From contig JAJYAS010000288.1 of NCBI GenBank assembly GCA_021779415.1, positions 1-5,330 on the forward strand: a DNA stretch of 5,330 nucleotides. Reading direction: 5' to 3'. The translations under genes were made by a program, and so were the position numbers. Positions 1-4,891 of this stretch are shown piece after piece. Every line of letters begins with the position of its first letter. The first letter of the stretch is position 1. This DNA is from Bacillota bacterium. GTDB lineage: Bacteria > Bacillota_B > Desulfitobacteriia > Desulfitobacteriales > Desulfitobacteriaceae. The notes beneath the pieces are model-generated. The model had not been told where the DNA came from, searched no databases, and saw only the letters and a list, made by a program, of their open reading frames with translations.

Positions 1-196
1 TTTTGTGAAATTGGCTGAGGCTATGGGTGTGACGGGGTTAAGAGTGACTAAACCGGAGGAACTTGAAAAAGTCCTAAAGGAAGCGTTGGCAACGCCAGGT
101 CCTGTCGTCGTAGATATCCGAACGCCTGAAACAGTAGATGTCTTGCCTATGGTTCCGACAGGTGCACGTTTGGACCAGATGATTATGGGAGGTTAA
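1..196 (+). CDS. ilvB: Acetolactate synthase large subunit, C-terminal end (partial, 5' end outside window)
   Basis: The reading frame enters from the left edge and shows the last 64 residues of the catalytic subunit of acetohydroxyacid synthase. This ThDP- and FAD-dependent cytoplasmic enzyme condenses two pyruvates, or pyruvate with 2-oxobutyrate, in the first common step of valine, leucine and isoleucine synthesis. The visible part is the end of the C-terminal ThDP-binding domain: an FVKLAEAMG segment, the [16 protein letters not shown] helix, the GPVVVDIRT strand and the terminal [13 protein letters not shown] block, all typical of IlvB. The catalytic and cofactor residues lie upstream and cannot be checked. 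The gene ends in TAA four bases before the ilvN start, and the ilvN ribosome site lies inside its last codons. Translation of the two subunits is therefore probably coupled. Confidence 0.94.
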   Translation, partial: FVKLAEAMGVTGLRVTKPEELEKVLKEALATPGPVVVDIRTPETVDVLPMVPTGARLDQMIMGG

Positions 197-200
197 TAAC

Positions 201-698
201 ATGAAACACACACTCGCTGTTTTAGTCGAAAATAGACCAGGGGTTTTAACCCATATTTCCGGACTGATTAGTCGACGCGCATTTAATATTGAAAGTATTG
301 CAGCGGGATATACGGAGGAACCGGATACCACGAGAATTACGATTGTGGTGGAAGGGGATGAGATCGAACAAGAGCAAGTTGTTAACCAGTTGTCTAAATT
401 AGTAGATGTCATAAAGATTAGTGATCTTACGGCTGTCGAATCGATTCAGCGCGAGTTGGCTTTAATAAAGGTTAAAGCGAGCCTAGAGACCCGTTCAGAT
501 ATCATTAATATTGTGGATATTTTCCGGGCAAGTATTGTGGATGTTAACCGAGAGACGATGGTTATCGAACTTTCCGGGGATGAAACAAAGATCGATGCTT
601 TATGCCAAGTCCTCGATGAAGATCATGGAATTATTGAAATTGCGAGGACCGGTAGGATCGCGCTTTCACGGGGGCCAATTCCGGCAAAGGATCGGTAA
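201..698 (+). CDS. ilvN: Acetolactate synthase small (regulatory) subunit
   Basis: Complete 165-residue protein, the normal length for a bacterial IlvN/IlvH. It binds the large subunit, raises its activity and carries the site for feedback inhibition by valine. An N-terminal ACT domain covers about residues 3-77, opening with LAVLVENRPGVLTHISGL. N11 and G14 of the loop and N29 in the RRAFNIESI stretch sit where valine-binding residues of this family lie. The second domain (ALS_ss_C type) spans about residues 83-158, from ELALIKVKA to EIARTGRIALSRG. The ATG is chosen because GGGAGGT at 187-193 stands seven bases upstream and the family N-terminus MKHTLAVLVEN matches exactly. It follows ilvB by four bases. 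The usual next gene, ilvC, is absent: the downstream gene is convergent, so this is the operon's 3' end here. Function is certain by family; valine sensitivity is inferred. Confidence 0.97.
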   Translation: MKHTLAVLVENRPGVLTHISGLISRRAFNIESIAAGYTEEPDTTRITIVVEGDEIEQEQVVNQLSKLVDVIKISDLTAVESIQRELALIKVKASLETRSDIINIVDIFRASIVDVNRETMVIELSGDETKIDALCQVLDEDHGIIEIARTGRIALSRGPIPAKDR

Positions 699-700
699 GA

Positions 701-728
701 TTGTTTGCAAAAATAGATTTTTAAACAA
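701..728. terminator. AT-rich hairpin between convergent ilvN and deacylase genes (weak terminator candidate)
   Basis: Just after the ilvN stop, TTGTTT (701-706) and AAAAAT (709-714) pair with ATTTTT (717-722) and AAACAA (723-728). This gives a 12-pair stem with a two-base GC bulge and a two-base loop. It is nearly all A/T and has no clean U-tract on either side, so it is a poor intrinsic terminator. Its place between two convergent genes is what makes a bidirectional end plausible. No better candidate is visible in the 58-base gap. Confidence 0.3.
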
Positions 729-756
729 AAGCCTTATTGTGTAGTTATTAAATTTA

Positions 757-2376
757 CTAACTCCTGACTAACTGACCAGCTTGGGAGTTTAGGATTTTCC
801 CTTTAGCCCAAACAATCCGGCCATTGAGGATGGTGTAATTCAATCCTTGTGGAACGTTGTCAGGCTGATTGTAATCTTCAGATGCGCGAATTTTTTCAGG
901 TTCAAACACGACGAGGTCGGCGGAGTAGCCTTGTTTGATAAAGCCCTTCTGCTTTAAGTTCAGTCGTCGGGCCGGGTCTCCCGTAATTCTTTTAATCCCC
1001 TCCGCCCAAGTCAGGATTTTTTTGTCTCGTACGTATTCACCCAAGAACTTGGGGTAAGTGCCGTATAAGCGAGGATGAGGTTTCCCGGTGGGAATGCCAT
1101 CGGATCCTATTTGACATAACGGGTGTTGGAGTAAAGCGACGATATCGTCCTCGGCGAACAAATTGTGCATGACCATGGAACTTTGGCAATCTTCACTAAT
1201 CAAGAGATCAGCAATTTGATCGATGATTTCCCCCGTCGGCGCTATTTGGGTTGTGCCGGCCTTGGAGACTAATTGAACCGCTGTGCGACCCTCAGCCCAT
1301 TTGTTTTGCTCTTTAAAGGTGGAACTAATCATAATGTTGGGCCAGCCCACCATGCCCACAAAGTTGTCCCAGCCCGGATATTCTGGTCCGTTCTCCTGGA
1401 GTTCATCTTTGAGCCTTGCCCGCAAGACAGGGTCTTTCAGCCTTTTAACAATTTCCGAGCCGCCGCCTTCCTTGGCCCAAGGGGGGAGAACTTGGGATAA
1501 TAACGTGCTGCCGGCTTGATAAGGGTGCTCATCAAACGTTACATCCACACCTTCAGCTCGAGCTTTTTCCACCATGTCCATTAATTCTTGTCCCGTAATA
1601 CCATAATGGCGATTGGCATAGGAACGCATATGAGAAATTTGTAATTTAACCCCTGATTCTTTAGCGACAGCGATGGCTTCAGCCATCCCCTCCCGGACTT
1701 GAAGTGAGTGACTGCGAATGTGAATCATCATGATGCCTTCATGCGCAGCTACCACTGAACTAAGGGCAACAAGTTCTTGTTTAGGGGCAAACATACCTGG
1801 CAAGTAAGCTAAACCATAGGAAATTCCTAAAGCTCCCTGGGACATAGCTTCATCTACAAGCAGGCACATTGCCGAGAGATCCTTGGCAGAAGGCAAAACA
1901 TCTTTTAATCCTATGACTTGGGCTCTCACAGCTCCATGACCAATTAAGAAAGCCATGTTGTTAGGTTTTGGGGCTCGGTCTAAATCTCGGACAAAGGTCG
2001 CGTAATCCGGCCAATCCCAATGTAGTGGTCCCTTTCCTAAGATAGGTGTTAGGTAGTTGCGCCAGTCTTGGGATATTTCCGTATTCGGAGCTGATCCTAG
2101 GCCACATTGACCAACCAACTCAGTTGTAACCCCTTGTCTTATCCTGCTTTCTCGGATCGAACCTGACATGAAAGGTACTAAGTCACAATGACTATGCACA
2201 TCGATGAACCCGGGTGCAACCATTTTATGTGTGGCCTCGATGATGAGGTTAGCTTTAGCTGACAGACCTTTAGCAACCTCAACAATCATCCCATCCTTGA
2301 TACCTACGTCGTTTTGGCGGGGCGTATTACCTGTTCCATCCAACACTAAACCGCCAATGATAGCAATATCCAACAT
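757..2376 (-). CDS. N-acyl-D-amino-acid deacylase (D-aminoacylase) family amidohydrolase
   Basis: Complete 539-residue metal-dependent hydrolase of the amidohydrolase superfamily, D-aminoacylase branch (EC 3.5.1.81 type), which removes acyl groups from N-acyl-D-amino acids. Residues are counted from the ATG at 2376. Small N-terminal beta part with DIAIIGGLVLDGTG; then the metal motif GFIDVHSHCD with H61 and H63; C91 in GQCG (the family's bridging cysteine, usually in GNCG); H219 in MMIHIRSHS; H249 in LQISHMRS; PYQAGST at about 285-291; D426 in GSDG, followed by HPRLYGTYPKFLGEYVR. The C-terminal end closes the beta sandwich (SADLVVFEPEKI, then LNYTILNGRIVW). All expected zinc ligands are present and there is no signal peptide, so it should be an active cytoplasmic enzyme. 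The ATG is preferred over an in-frame TTG six codons upstream because GAAAGGT sits nine bases before the ATG and inside the longer form. It is transcribed alone, convergent with ilvN. Exact substrate (D-aminoacyl, D-glutamate or dipeptide-like) cannot be read from sequence. Confidence 0.92.
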   Translation of the reverse strand: MLDIAIIGGLVLDGTGNTPRQNDVGIKDGMIVEVAKGLSAKANLIIEATHKMVAPGFIDVHSHCDLVPFMSGSIRESRIRQGVTTELVGQCGLGSAPNTEISQDWRNYLTPILGKGPLHWDWPDYATFVRDLDRAPKPNNMAFLIGHGAVRAQVIGLKDVLPSAKDLSAMCLLVDEAMSQGALGISYGLAYLPGMFAPKQELVALSSVVAAHEGIMMIHIRSHSLQVREGMAEAIAVAKESGVKLQISHMRSYANRHYGITGQELMDMVEKARAEGVDVTFDEHPYQAGSTLLSQVLPPWAKEGGGSEIVKRLKDPVLRARLKDELQENGPEYPGWDNFVGMVGWPNIMISSTFKEQNKWAEGRTAVQLVSKAGTTQIAPTGEIIDQIADLLISEDCQSSMVMHNLFAEDDIVALLQHPLCQIGSDGIPTGKPHPRLYGTYPKFLGEYVRDKKILTWAEGIKRITGDPARRLNLKQKGFIKQGYSADLVVFEPEKIRASEDYNQPDNVPQGLNYTILNGRIVWAKGKILNSQAGQLVRS

Positions 2377-2385
2377 TAACAACAG

Positions 2386-2392
2386 ACCTTTC
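2386..2392 (-). promoter_or_regulatory. Ribosome binding site deciding the deacylase start
   Basis: On the minus strand GAAAGGT lies nine bases before the ATG at 2376. The alternative TTG start at 2394 has no Shine-Dalgarno-like bases upstream (GTTAAGTAAAAT) and would place this site within the coding sequence. The ATG form also begins with the normal family N-terminus MLDIAIIGG. Confidence 0.65.
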
Positions 2393-2405
2393 AATTTTAC
2401 TTAAC

Positions 2406-2445
2406 GAGATATGATAACTAATTTTAATATTAGTTATCATATCTC
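2406..2445. repeat. Perfect palindrome, 17-base arms (operator candidate upstream of the deacylase)
   Basis: GAGATATGATAACTAAT (2406-2422) is exactly repeated in inverse as ATTAGTTATCATATCTC (2429-2445), separated by TTTAAT. It begins 29 bases before the deacylase ATG. Seventeen of 17 matching pairs is far above chance. The AT-rich content and lack of a U-tract argue against a terminator. A binding site for a dimeric regulator controlling the deacylase is the simplest reading, although a hairpin in its mRNA leader is also possible. The half-site GATAACTAAT recurs at 2524-2533. I cannot assign it to a named regulator family. Confidence 0.75.
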
Positions 2446-2465
2446 CCTCTTCCATATACTTTTTG

Positions 2466-2497
2466 GGACTTTGTGATACGTCTATCAAAAGGACTTT
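2466..2497. repeat. Direct repeat GGACTTT flanking a short TGATA/TATCA palindrome
   Basis: GGACTTT occurs at 2466-2472 and 2491-2497. Between them lies TGATA-CGTC-TATCA (2474-2487), a five-base inverted repeat with outer TT/AA pairing. It sits midway between the two larger operator-like palindromes and shares their GATA core. It could be an extra weak site or chance; the support is only the pattern itself. Confidence 0.3.
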
Positions 2498-2521
2498 CAG
2501 CGGAAAAGCAATTCAGGCGTT

Positions 2522-2551
2522 TAGATAACTAATTTTAATAAAGTTTATCTA
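2522..2551. repeat. Second, degenerate copy of the operator-like palindrome
   Basis: GATAACTAATTTTAATA (2524-2540) repeats 17 bases of the first palindrome (2413-2429) exactly, 111 bases away. Its own outer arms TAGATAA (2522-2528) and TTATCTA (2545-2551) pair perfectly, but the right half-site carries one extra T (AGTTTATC in place of AGTTATC). Two related sites about 10.5 helical turns apart fit a regulator that binds cooperatively or loops DNA. That is an inference from spacing only. The site also precedes the small ORF at 2572 by 20 bases. Confidence 0.6.
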
Positions 2552-2571
2552 CTACTATAGGAGATATCCCG

Positions 2572-2664
2572 TTGATTGTGATTATAGAAAATAAAATTCG
2601 CCCGTCTACATGGAACTTCCAATTATACTGTATACTTTTAGTTTTGCTATTGTCACTTTGCTAG
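2572..2664 (+). CDS. Possible 30-residue peptide or remnant of a membrane/secreted protein N-terminus
   Basis: A TTG-started ORF of 30 codons follows AGGAG (2559-2563) at the ideal distance of eight bases. The product reads MIVIIENKIRPSTWNFQLY followed by CILLVLLLSLC and a stop. The basic first half followed by an 11-residue hydrophobic run looks like the start of a signal peptide or first membrane helix. The terminal LSLC resembles a lipobox but has the wrong residue before Cys. I recognise no family. It could be the surviving start of a decayed transporter component (the ABC ATPase downstream is also broken), a short membrane peptide, or chance. It overlaps the proposed promoter at 2644-2673. 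Confidence 0.22.
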   Translation: MIVIIENKIRPSTWNFQLYCILLVLLLSLC

Positions 2665-2673
2665 TGATATGAT
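2644..2673 (+). promoter_or_regulatory. Candidate sigma-A promoter with extended -10
   Basis: TTGCTA (2644-2649) and TATGAT (2668-2673) are separated by 18 bases, and TG at 2665-2666 forms an extended -10 (TGATATGAT). Transcription would start near 2680, only about 20 bases before the strong hairpin at 2699. The product would be a roughly 70-base terminated RNA, or a longer one if the terminator is read through. The match is decent but such matches occur by chance in AT-rich DNA. Confidence 0.35.
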
Positions 2674-2698
2674 AGCTTAATAGTAATTTAAACGGGGC

Positions 2699-2751
2699 AA
2701 AGGCGCTCCATAAAGATTTGAAAGAATTTTTATGGAGCGCCTTTCTGTTTT
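2699..2751 (+). terminator. Strong rho-independent terminator hairpin with GAAA loop
   Basis: The 16-base arms AAAGGCGCTCCATAAA (2699-2714) and TTTATGGAGCGCCTTT (2729-2744) pair perfectly. The stem extends by five further pairs, two of them G-U, to a GAAA tetraloop at 2720-2723. The T-rich tract TTTCTGTTTT closes it on the plus strand, while the minus-strand side reads into CCCCG, so it acts mainly on plus-strand transcripts. No intact plus-strand gene ends just before it. It may terminate a short RNA started near 2680, act as an attenuator, or be left over from a lost gene. Confidence 0.75.
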
Positions 2752-2961
2752 AATAGTCAATTTTCAGAATAAGGAGAGGATGATGGCCAAGATAGTGAAA
2801 TAATTGTAAATAATATCTGTAAACCGAACGTATTGCTGGTAAATATTCAAGTTTTCTCAGAAGAATATTGAAGCTGATAGTTTATATAAAAAATGGTTAA
2901 CCAAGAACTAATTTAATAAAGAACATAACATGGGCGTTAGAACAAAAACTTATTAATCATT
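2752..2961. other. Gene-free stretch with a ribosome site but only fragments
   Basis: About 210 bases with stops in all plus frames. A strong Shine-Dalgarno AAGGAGAGG (2771-2779) leads into ATG at 2783, but that frame gives only MAKIVK before TAA at 2801-2803. A neighbouring frame is open over 2773-2865 (contains EIIVNNICKPNVLLVNIQVF), and another over 2843-2911 ends in EADSLYKKWLTKN. None is a recognisable protein and no Walker A sequence is present in any frame. The ribosome site followed by shattered frames suggests a decayed gene start rather than ordinary spacer. Confidence 0.4.
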
Positions 2962-3025
2962 TAAAGGTTCAGAAAGTTTGGCAGGTAGGTTGCAGAAAGC
3001 TACCACCACGCGCTCCGAACCTTTA
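2962..3025. repeat. Inverted repeat enclosing the sigma-54 promoter
   Basis: TAAAGGTTC (2962-2970) is exactly inverted as GAACCTTTA (3017-3025), 46 bases apart. Inside, GGTAG (2984-2988) can pair with CTACC (3000-3004). As RNA this would be a 64-base two-tier hairpin. As DNA it brackets the -24/-12 element. No known riboswitch, T-box or tRNA signature fits it. It lies immediately before the point where ABC ATPase homology begins, so it may also mark a rearrangement end. Confidence 0.5.
2978..2994 (+). promoter_or_regulatory. Sigma-54 (-24/-12) promoter
   Basis: The sequence TTGGCAGGTAGGTTGCA fits the RpoN consensus (TTGGCAC-G-N4-TTGCW), with GG at 2980-2981 and GC at 2992-2993 exactly ten bases apart, the defining spacing. 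The only clear departure is G for C after TTGGCA. The start of transcription is expected near 3005. Sigma-54 promoters need an AAA+ activator bound upstream; the palindromes at 2406-2445 and 2522-2551 lie roughly 430-590 bases upstream and are possible but unproven sites. The only thing directly downstream is the truncated ABC ATPase at 3040, so the promoter's original gene may be lost. Confidence 0.62.
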
Positions 3026-3039
3026 CCTCCATTATAGCT

Positions 3040-3567
3040 TTGACTAACGAATTACGAAATTATATATACGCTAACATAGGAATGGTATTTCAACGGTTTA
3101 ACCTATTTCCCCATAAGACAACATTGGAGAACGTCATTGAGGCTCCTATGCAAGTGAAAAAAATCGATCGCCAACAAGCAGTAGATATTGCGAAGCAATT
3201 ACTGGAGCGAGTGGGCTTAGCGGATAAGTGCAACGCCTATCCGGTTCAATTATCCGGTGGTCAGCAGCAACGTGTAGCAATTGCCAGGGCCTTGGCTATG
3301 AATCCTAAAATAATGCTCTTTGATGAACCGACTTCTGCCCTTGATCCGGAATTAGCTGGAGAGGTACTGGGTGTGATGAAATCACTTGCTAATGATGGCA
3401 TGTCTATGATTGTGGTCACCCATGAGTTAGGTTTTGCAAGAGAAGTTGCTGACCGGGTTGTTTTTATTGACCAGGGGGTAATTGTTGAAACGGGAAGTCC
3501 ACTTGATTTTTTTGAAAATCCACAGCAGGAACGGACAAAAACATTTCTCAGCCGTATGCGGCATTAG
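3040..3567 (+). pseudogene. Polar amino acid ABC transporter ATP-binding protein (GlnQ type), N-terminus missing
   Basis: The open frame encodes 175 residues against about 240 for this family. ATPases of this type power uptake of polar amino acids (glutamine, glutamate, arginine, histidine and similar) with a membrane permease and a binding protein. Seen: the Q-loop in [15 protein letters not shown] (Q18), the signature LSGGQQQR (71-78), Walker B IMLFDEP with catalytic E96, D-loop SALD (99-102), switch histidine H128 in VVTHELGF, and the normal C-terminus ending in FLSRMRH. Missing: about 65-70 residues with the first strands and Walker A (GxxGxGKST), so ATP binding is impossible. The frame is closed by TAG at 2986-2988, the TTG at 3040 has no ribosome site, and family similarity starts only around residue 4. 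The remaining part has no stops or shifts, so the loss may be recent. No permease or binding-protein gene is adjacent. It converges with the MFS gene, with 21 bases between stops. Confidence 0.9.
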
Positions 3568-3588
3568 TTCTATTTGTTCATAGTGTTG

Positions 3589-4812
3589 CTATTCTTTTGG
3601 AAACTTAGATTGTAAATTCTTCCGCCCGATTTTCCAGACAATTAAACTTAAGAAAATCATAAGGCCTCCTACGAGACAAACACCATTCCATTGCCAGAAA
3701 CTCCAGGCAGTCATGCTAAGATATGACCCTAGTGCTCCCCCGATGAAGTAGGTGACCATATATATTGTGTTGATTCGACTTTTGGCTTCAGGGACTAAAC
3801 TGTAAACTCTTGCCTGGTTTGAAATTTGGGCACTTTGTACACCTAAGTCGAGAAAAATGACGCCAATGATTAAACCCCAAAGGTTCTCGCCGAATAACCA
3901 CAAGCATGCGAAGGCTAGTAAAGTAACTGCGGAGGCTACCCCGACAATAAGTCGGGGACCTTTTTTGTCTGCTAATCGTCCTGCATAGGGGGCAAAAGAG
4001 GAGCCTGCGACACCGATCAGACCAAACAATCCGGCCACTTCTGCGCCATAATGATAAGGGGGTTGCTTGATGAAAAAGGCCAACGTGGTCCAAAAGGCGC
4101 TAAATGAGCCGAAGAGTAGTCCGCCCATGAGAGCAGCCTCGCGCAATATCGGTTGCGTAGCGATAAATCCCCATAAAGAACGCAAGGTTTGGCTATAGGT
4201 TAATTGTGAGGTGGGTCTGCTTAGAGGCAGAAAACGCGATAATACCAAGGCCAGAACCAACATCATGATTGCAGCGATAAAATACATAACCCGCCATCCC
4301 AAGAGGCTTCCAATGATGCCACTGATCGTTCGTGCAAGAAGAATTCCGAAAAATAAACCACTCATAACGATTCCTACGATACGGCCCTGTTCCTTAACGT
4401 CTGCTAGTTGGGCGGCGAGAGGAACTATGATTTGGGGGACGATGGTCGTTGTACCGACTGCGAAGCTAGCGATTCCTAAGATTGTGAGATTTGACGCCAA
4501 AGCCACTCCTAGCAGGGAGAGAGAGACAGCGCCAAGCAAGGCGAGAATCAATCGTTTTTTTTCTTTGATGTCTCCCAAAGGAACAAATAAAAACAAGCCT
4601 AAGGCGTAACCTGTTTGAGTTAGCATCGAGATCGTTCCCATTTGACGAGCGGAAACATGGAAGGTTTGGGCCATGTCCGCAAGTAAGGGTTGACTATAGT
4701 AGAGGTTGGCTACGGACATCCCACAACTGATAGCCAGGAGTAAAAGCATGTTCATTGATAGAATAGGGTGTTGCGGGTTTCTTAGACTATTGGTACTCAT
4801 AGTGCGGTCCAT
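3589..4812 (-). CDS. MFS transporter, YnfM-like 12-helix efflux family
   Basis: Complete 407-residue inner membrane protein with about 12 hydrophobic helices, roughly at 18-36, 60-79, 88-106, 109-132, 145-166, 173-193, 226-247, 258-276, 287-306, 311-328, 348-367 and 373-394. A short cytoplasmic N-terminus is followed by the characteristic SVANLYYSQPLLADMA block. The loop after helix 2 (PLGDIKEKKRLI, 78-89) and its counterpart in the second half (GRLADKKGPRLI, 278-289) are the MFS motif A pair. QSAQISNQARVYSLVPEAKS (326-345) is typical of the YnfM-type drug/solute exporters. Export of a small molecule by proton antiport is the family expectation; the substrate is unknown. The ATG at 4812 is chosen because GAGAGG lies six bases upstream; the second ATG at 4800 is too far from it. 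It lies downstream of the HD gene on the same strand but beyond a terminator, so it probably has its own promoter, which I could not identify. Confidence 0.93.
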   Translation of the reverse strand: MDRTMSTNSLRNPQHPILSMNMLLLLAISCGMSVANLYYSQPLLADMAQTFHVSARQMGTISMLTQTGYALGLFLFVPLGDIKEKKRLILALLGAVSLSLLGVALASNLTILGIASFAVGTTTIVPQIIVPLAAQLADVKEQGRIVGIVMSGLFFGILLARTISGIIGSLLGWRVMYFIAAIMMLVLALVLSRFLPLSRPTSQLTYSQTLRSLWGFIATQPILREAALMGGLLFGSFSAFWTTLAFFIKQPPYHYGAEVAGLFGLIGVAGSSFAPYAGRLADKKGPRLIVGVASAVTLLAFACLWLFGENLWGLIIGVIFLDLGVQSAQISNQARVYSLVPEAKSRINTIYMVTYFIGGALGSYLSMTAWSFWQWNGVCLVGGLMIFLSLIVWKIGRKNLQSKFPKE

Positions 4813-4854
4813 TTTACCCCTCTCAGTTTATGTTATTGGCTAATTTTCTAAAGA

Positions 4855-4890
4855 AAAACGGCAGGCTTTTTTTATAAAGTTTGCCGTTTT
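4855..4890 (-). terminator. Intrinsic terminator of the HD-domain gene
   Basis: AAAACGGCA (4855-4863) pairs with TGCCGTTTT (4882-4890). Inner GG/TT wobble pairs and CTTT/AAAG extend the stem to 15 pairs around a six-base loop. On the minus strand it starts one base after the HD gene stop and continues into TTTTTCTTT, a proper U-tract. On the plus strand it is also followed by T-rich DNA, so it could stop transcription both ways, but no plus-strand gene ends here. Confidence 0.82.
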
Positions 4891-4891
4891 C

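Noticed and set aside
74..412. 112-codon minus-strand ORF over ilvB/ilvN
   Set aside because: It is antisense to two confidently identified genes, has no ribosome site or recognisable protein features, and reads as a shadow frame.
2374..2394. TTG at 2394 as deacylase start
   Set aside because: There is no ribosome site before it, while GAAAGGT is correctly spaced for the ATG at 2376, which also matches the family N-terminus.
2377..2520. Sigma-A promoter for the deacylase gene
   Set aside because: Several partial boxes exist on the minus strand (for example TTGCTT followed by TGATAG) but none combines a good -35, -10 and spacing, so none is called.
2650..2673. TTGTCA/TATGAT as a promoter pair
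   Set aside because: The two boxes are only 12 bases apart; TTGCTA at 2644 gives a usable 18-base spacer instead.
2962..3025. tRNA, T-box or riboswitch reading of the inverted repeat
   Set aside because: On the minus strand it loosely resembles acceptor and D arms, but there is no anticodon arm or T-loop (GGTTC-like) in the right place, and no T-box AGGGTGG core or known aptamer motif on either strand.
2406..3025. Insertion sequence or MITE bounded by the inverted repeats
   Set aside because: The repeats at 2406, 2522, 2699 and 2962 differ from each other except for the 2406/2522 pair, no target-site duplication is visible, and no transposase fragment is seen in any frame.
4211..4609. 132-codon plus-strand ORF inside the MFS gene
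   Set aside because: The product is very rich in Arg, Lys, Pro and Thr, as expected from the antisense of hydrophobic helices; the MFS frame on the other strand is clearly real.
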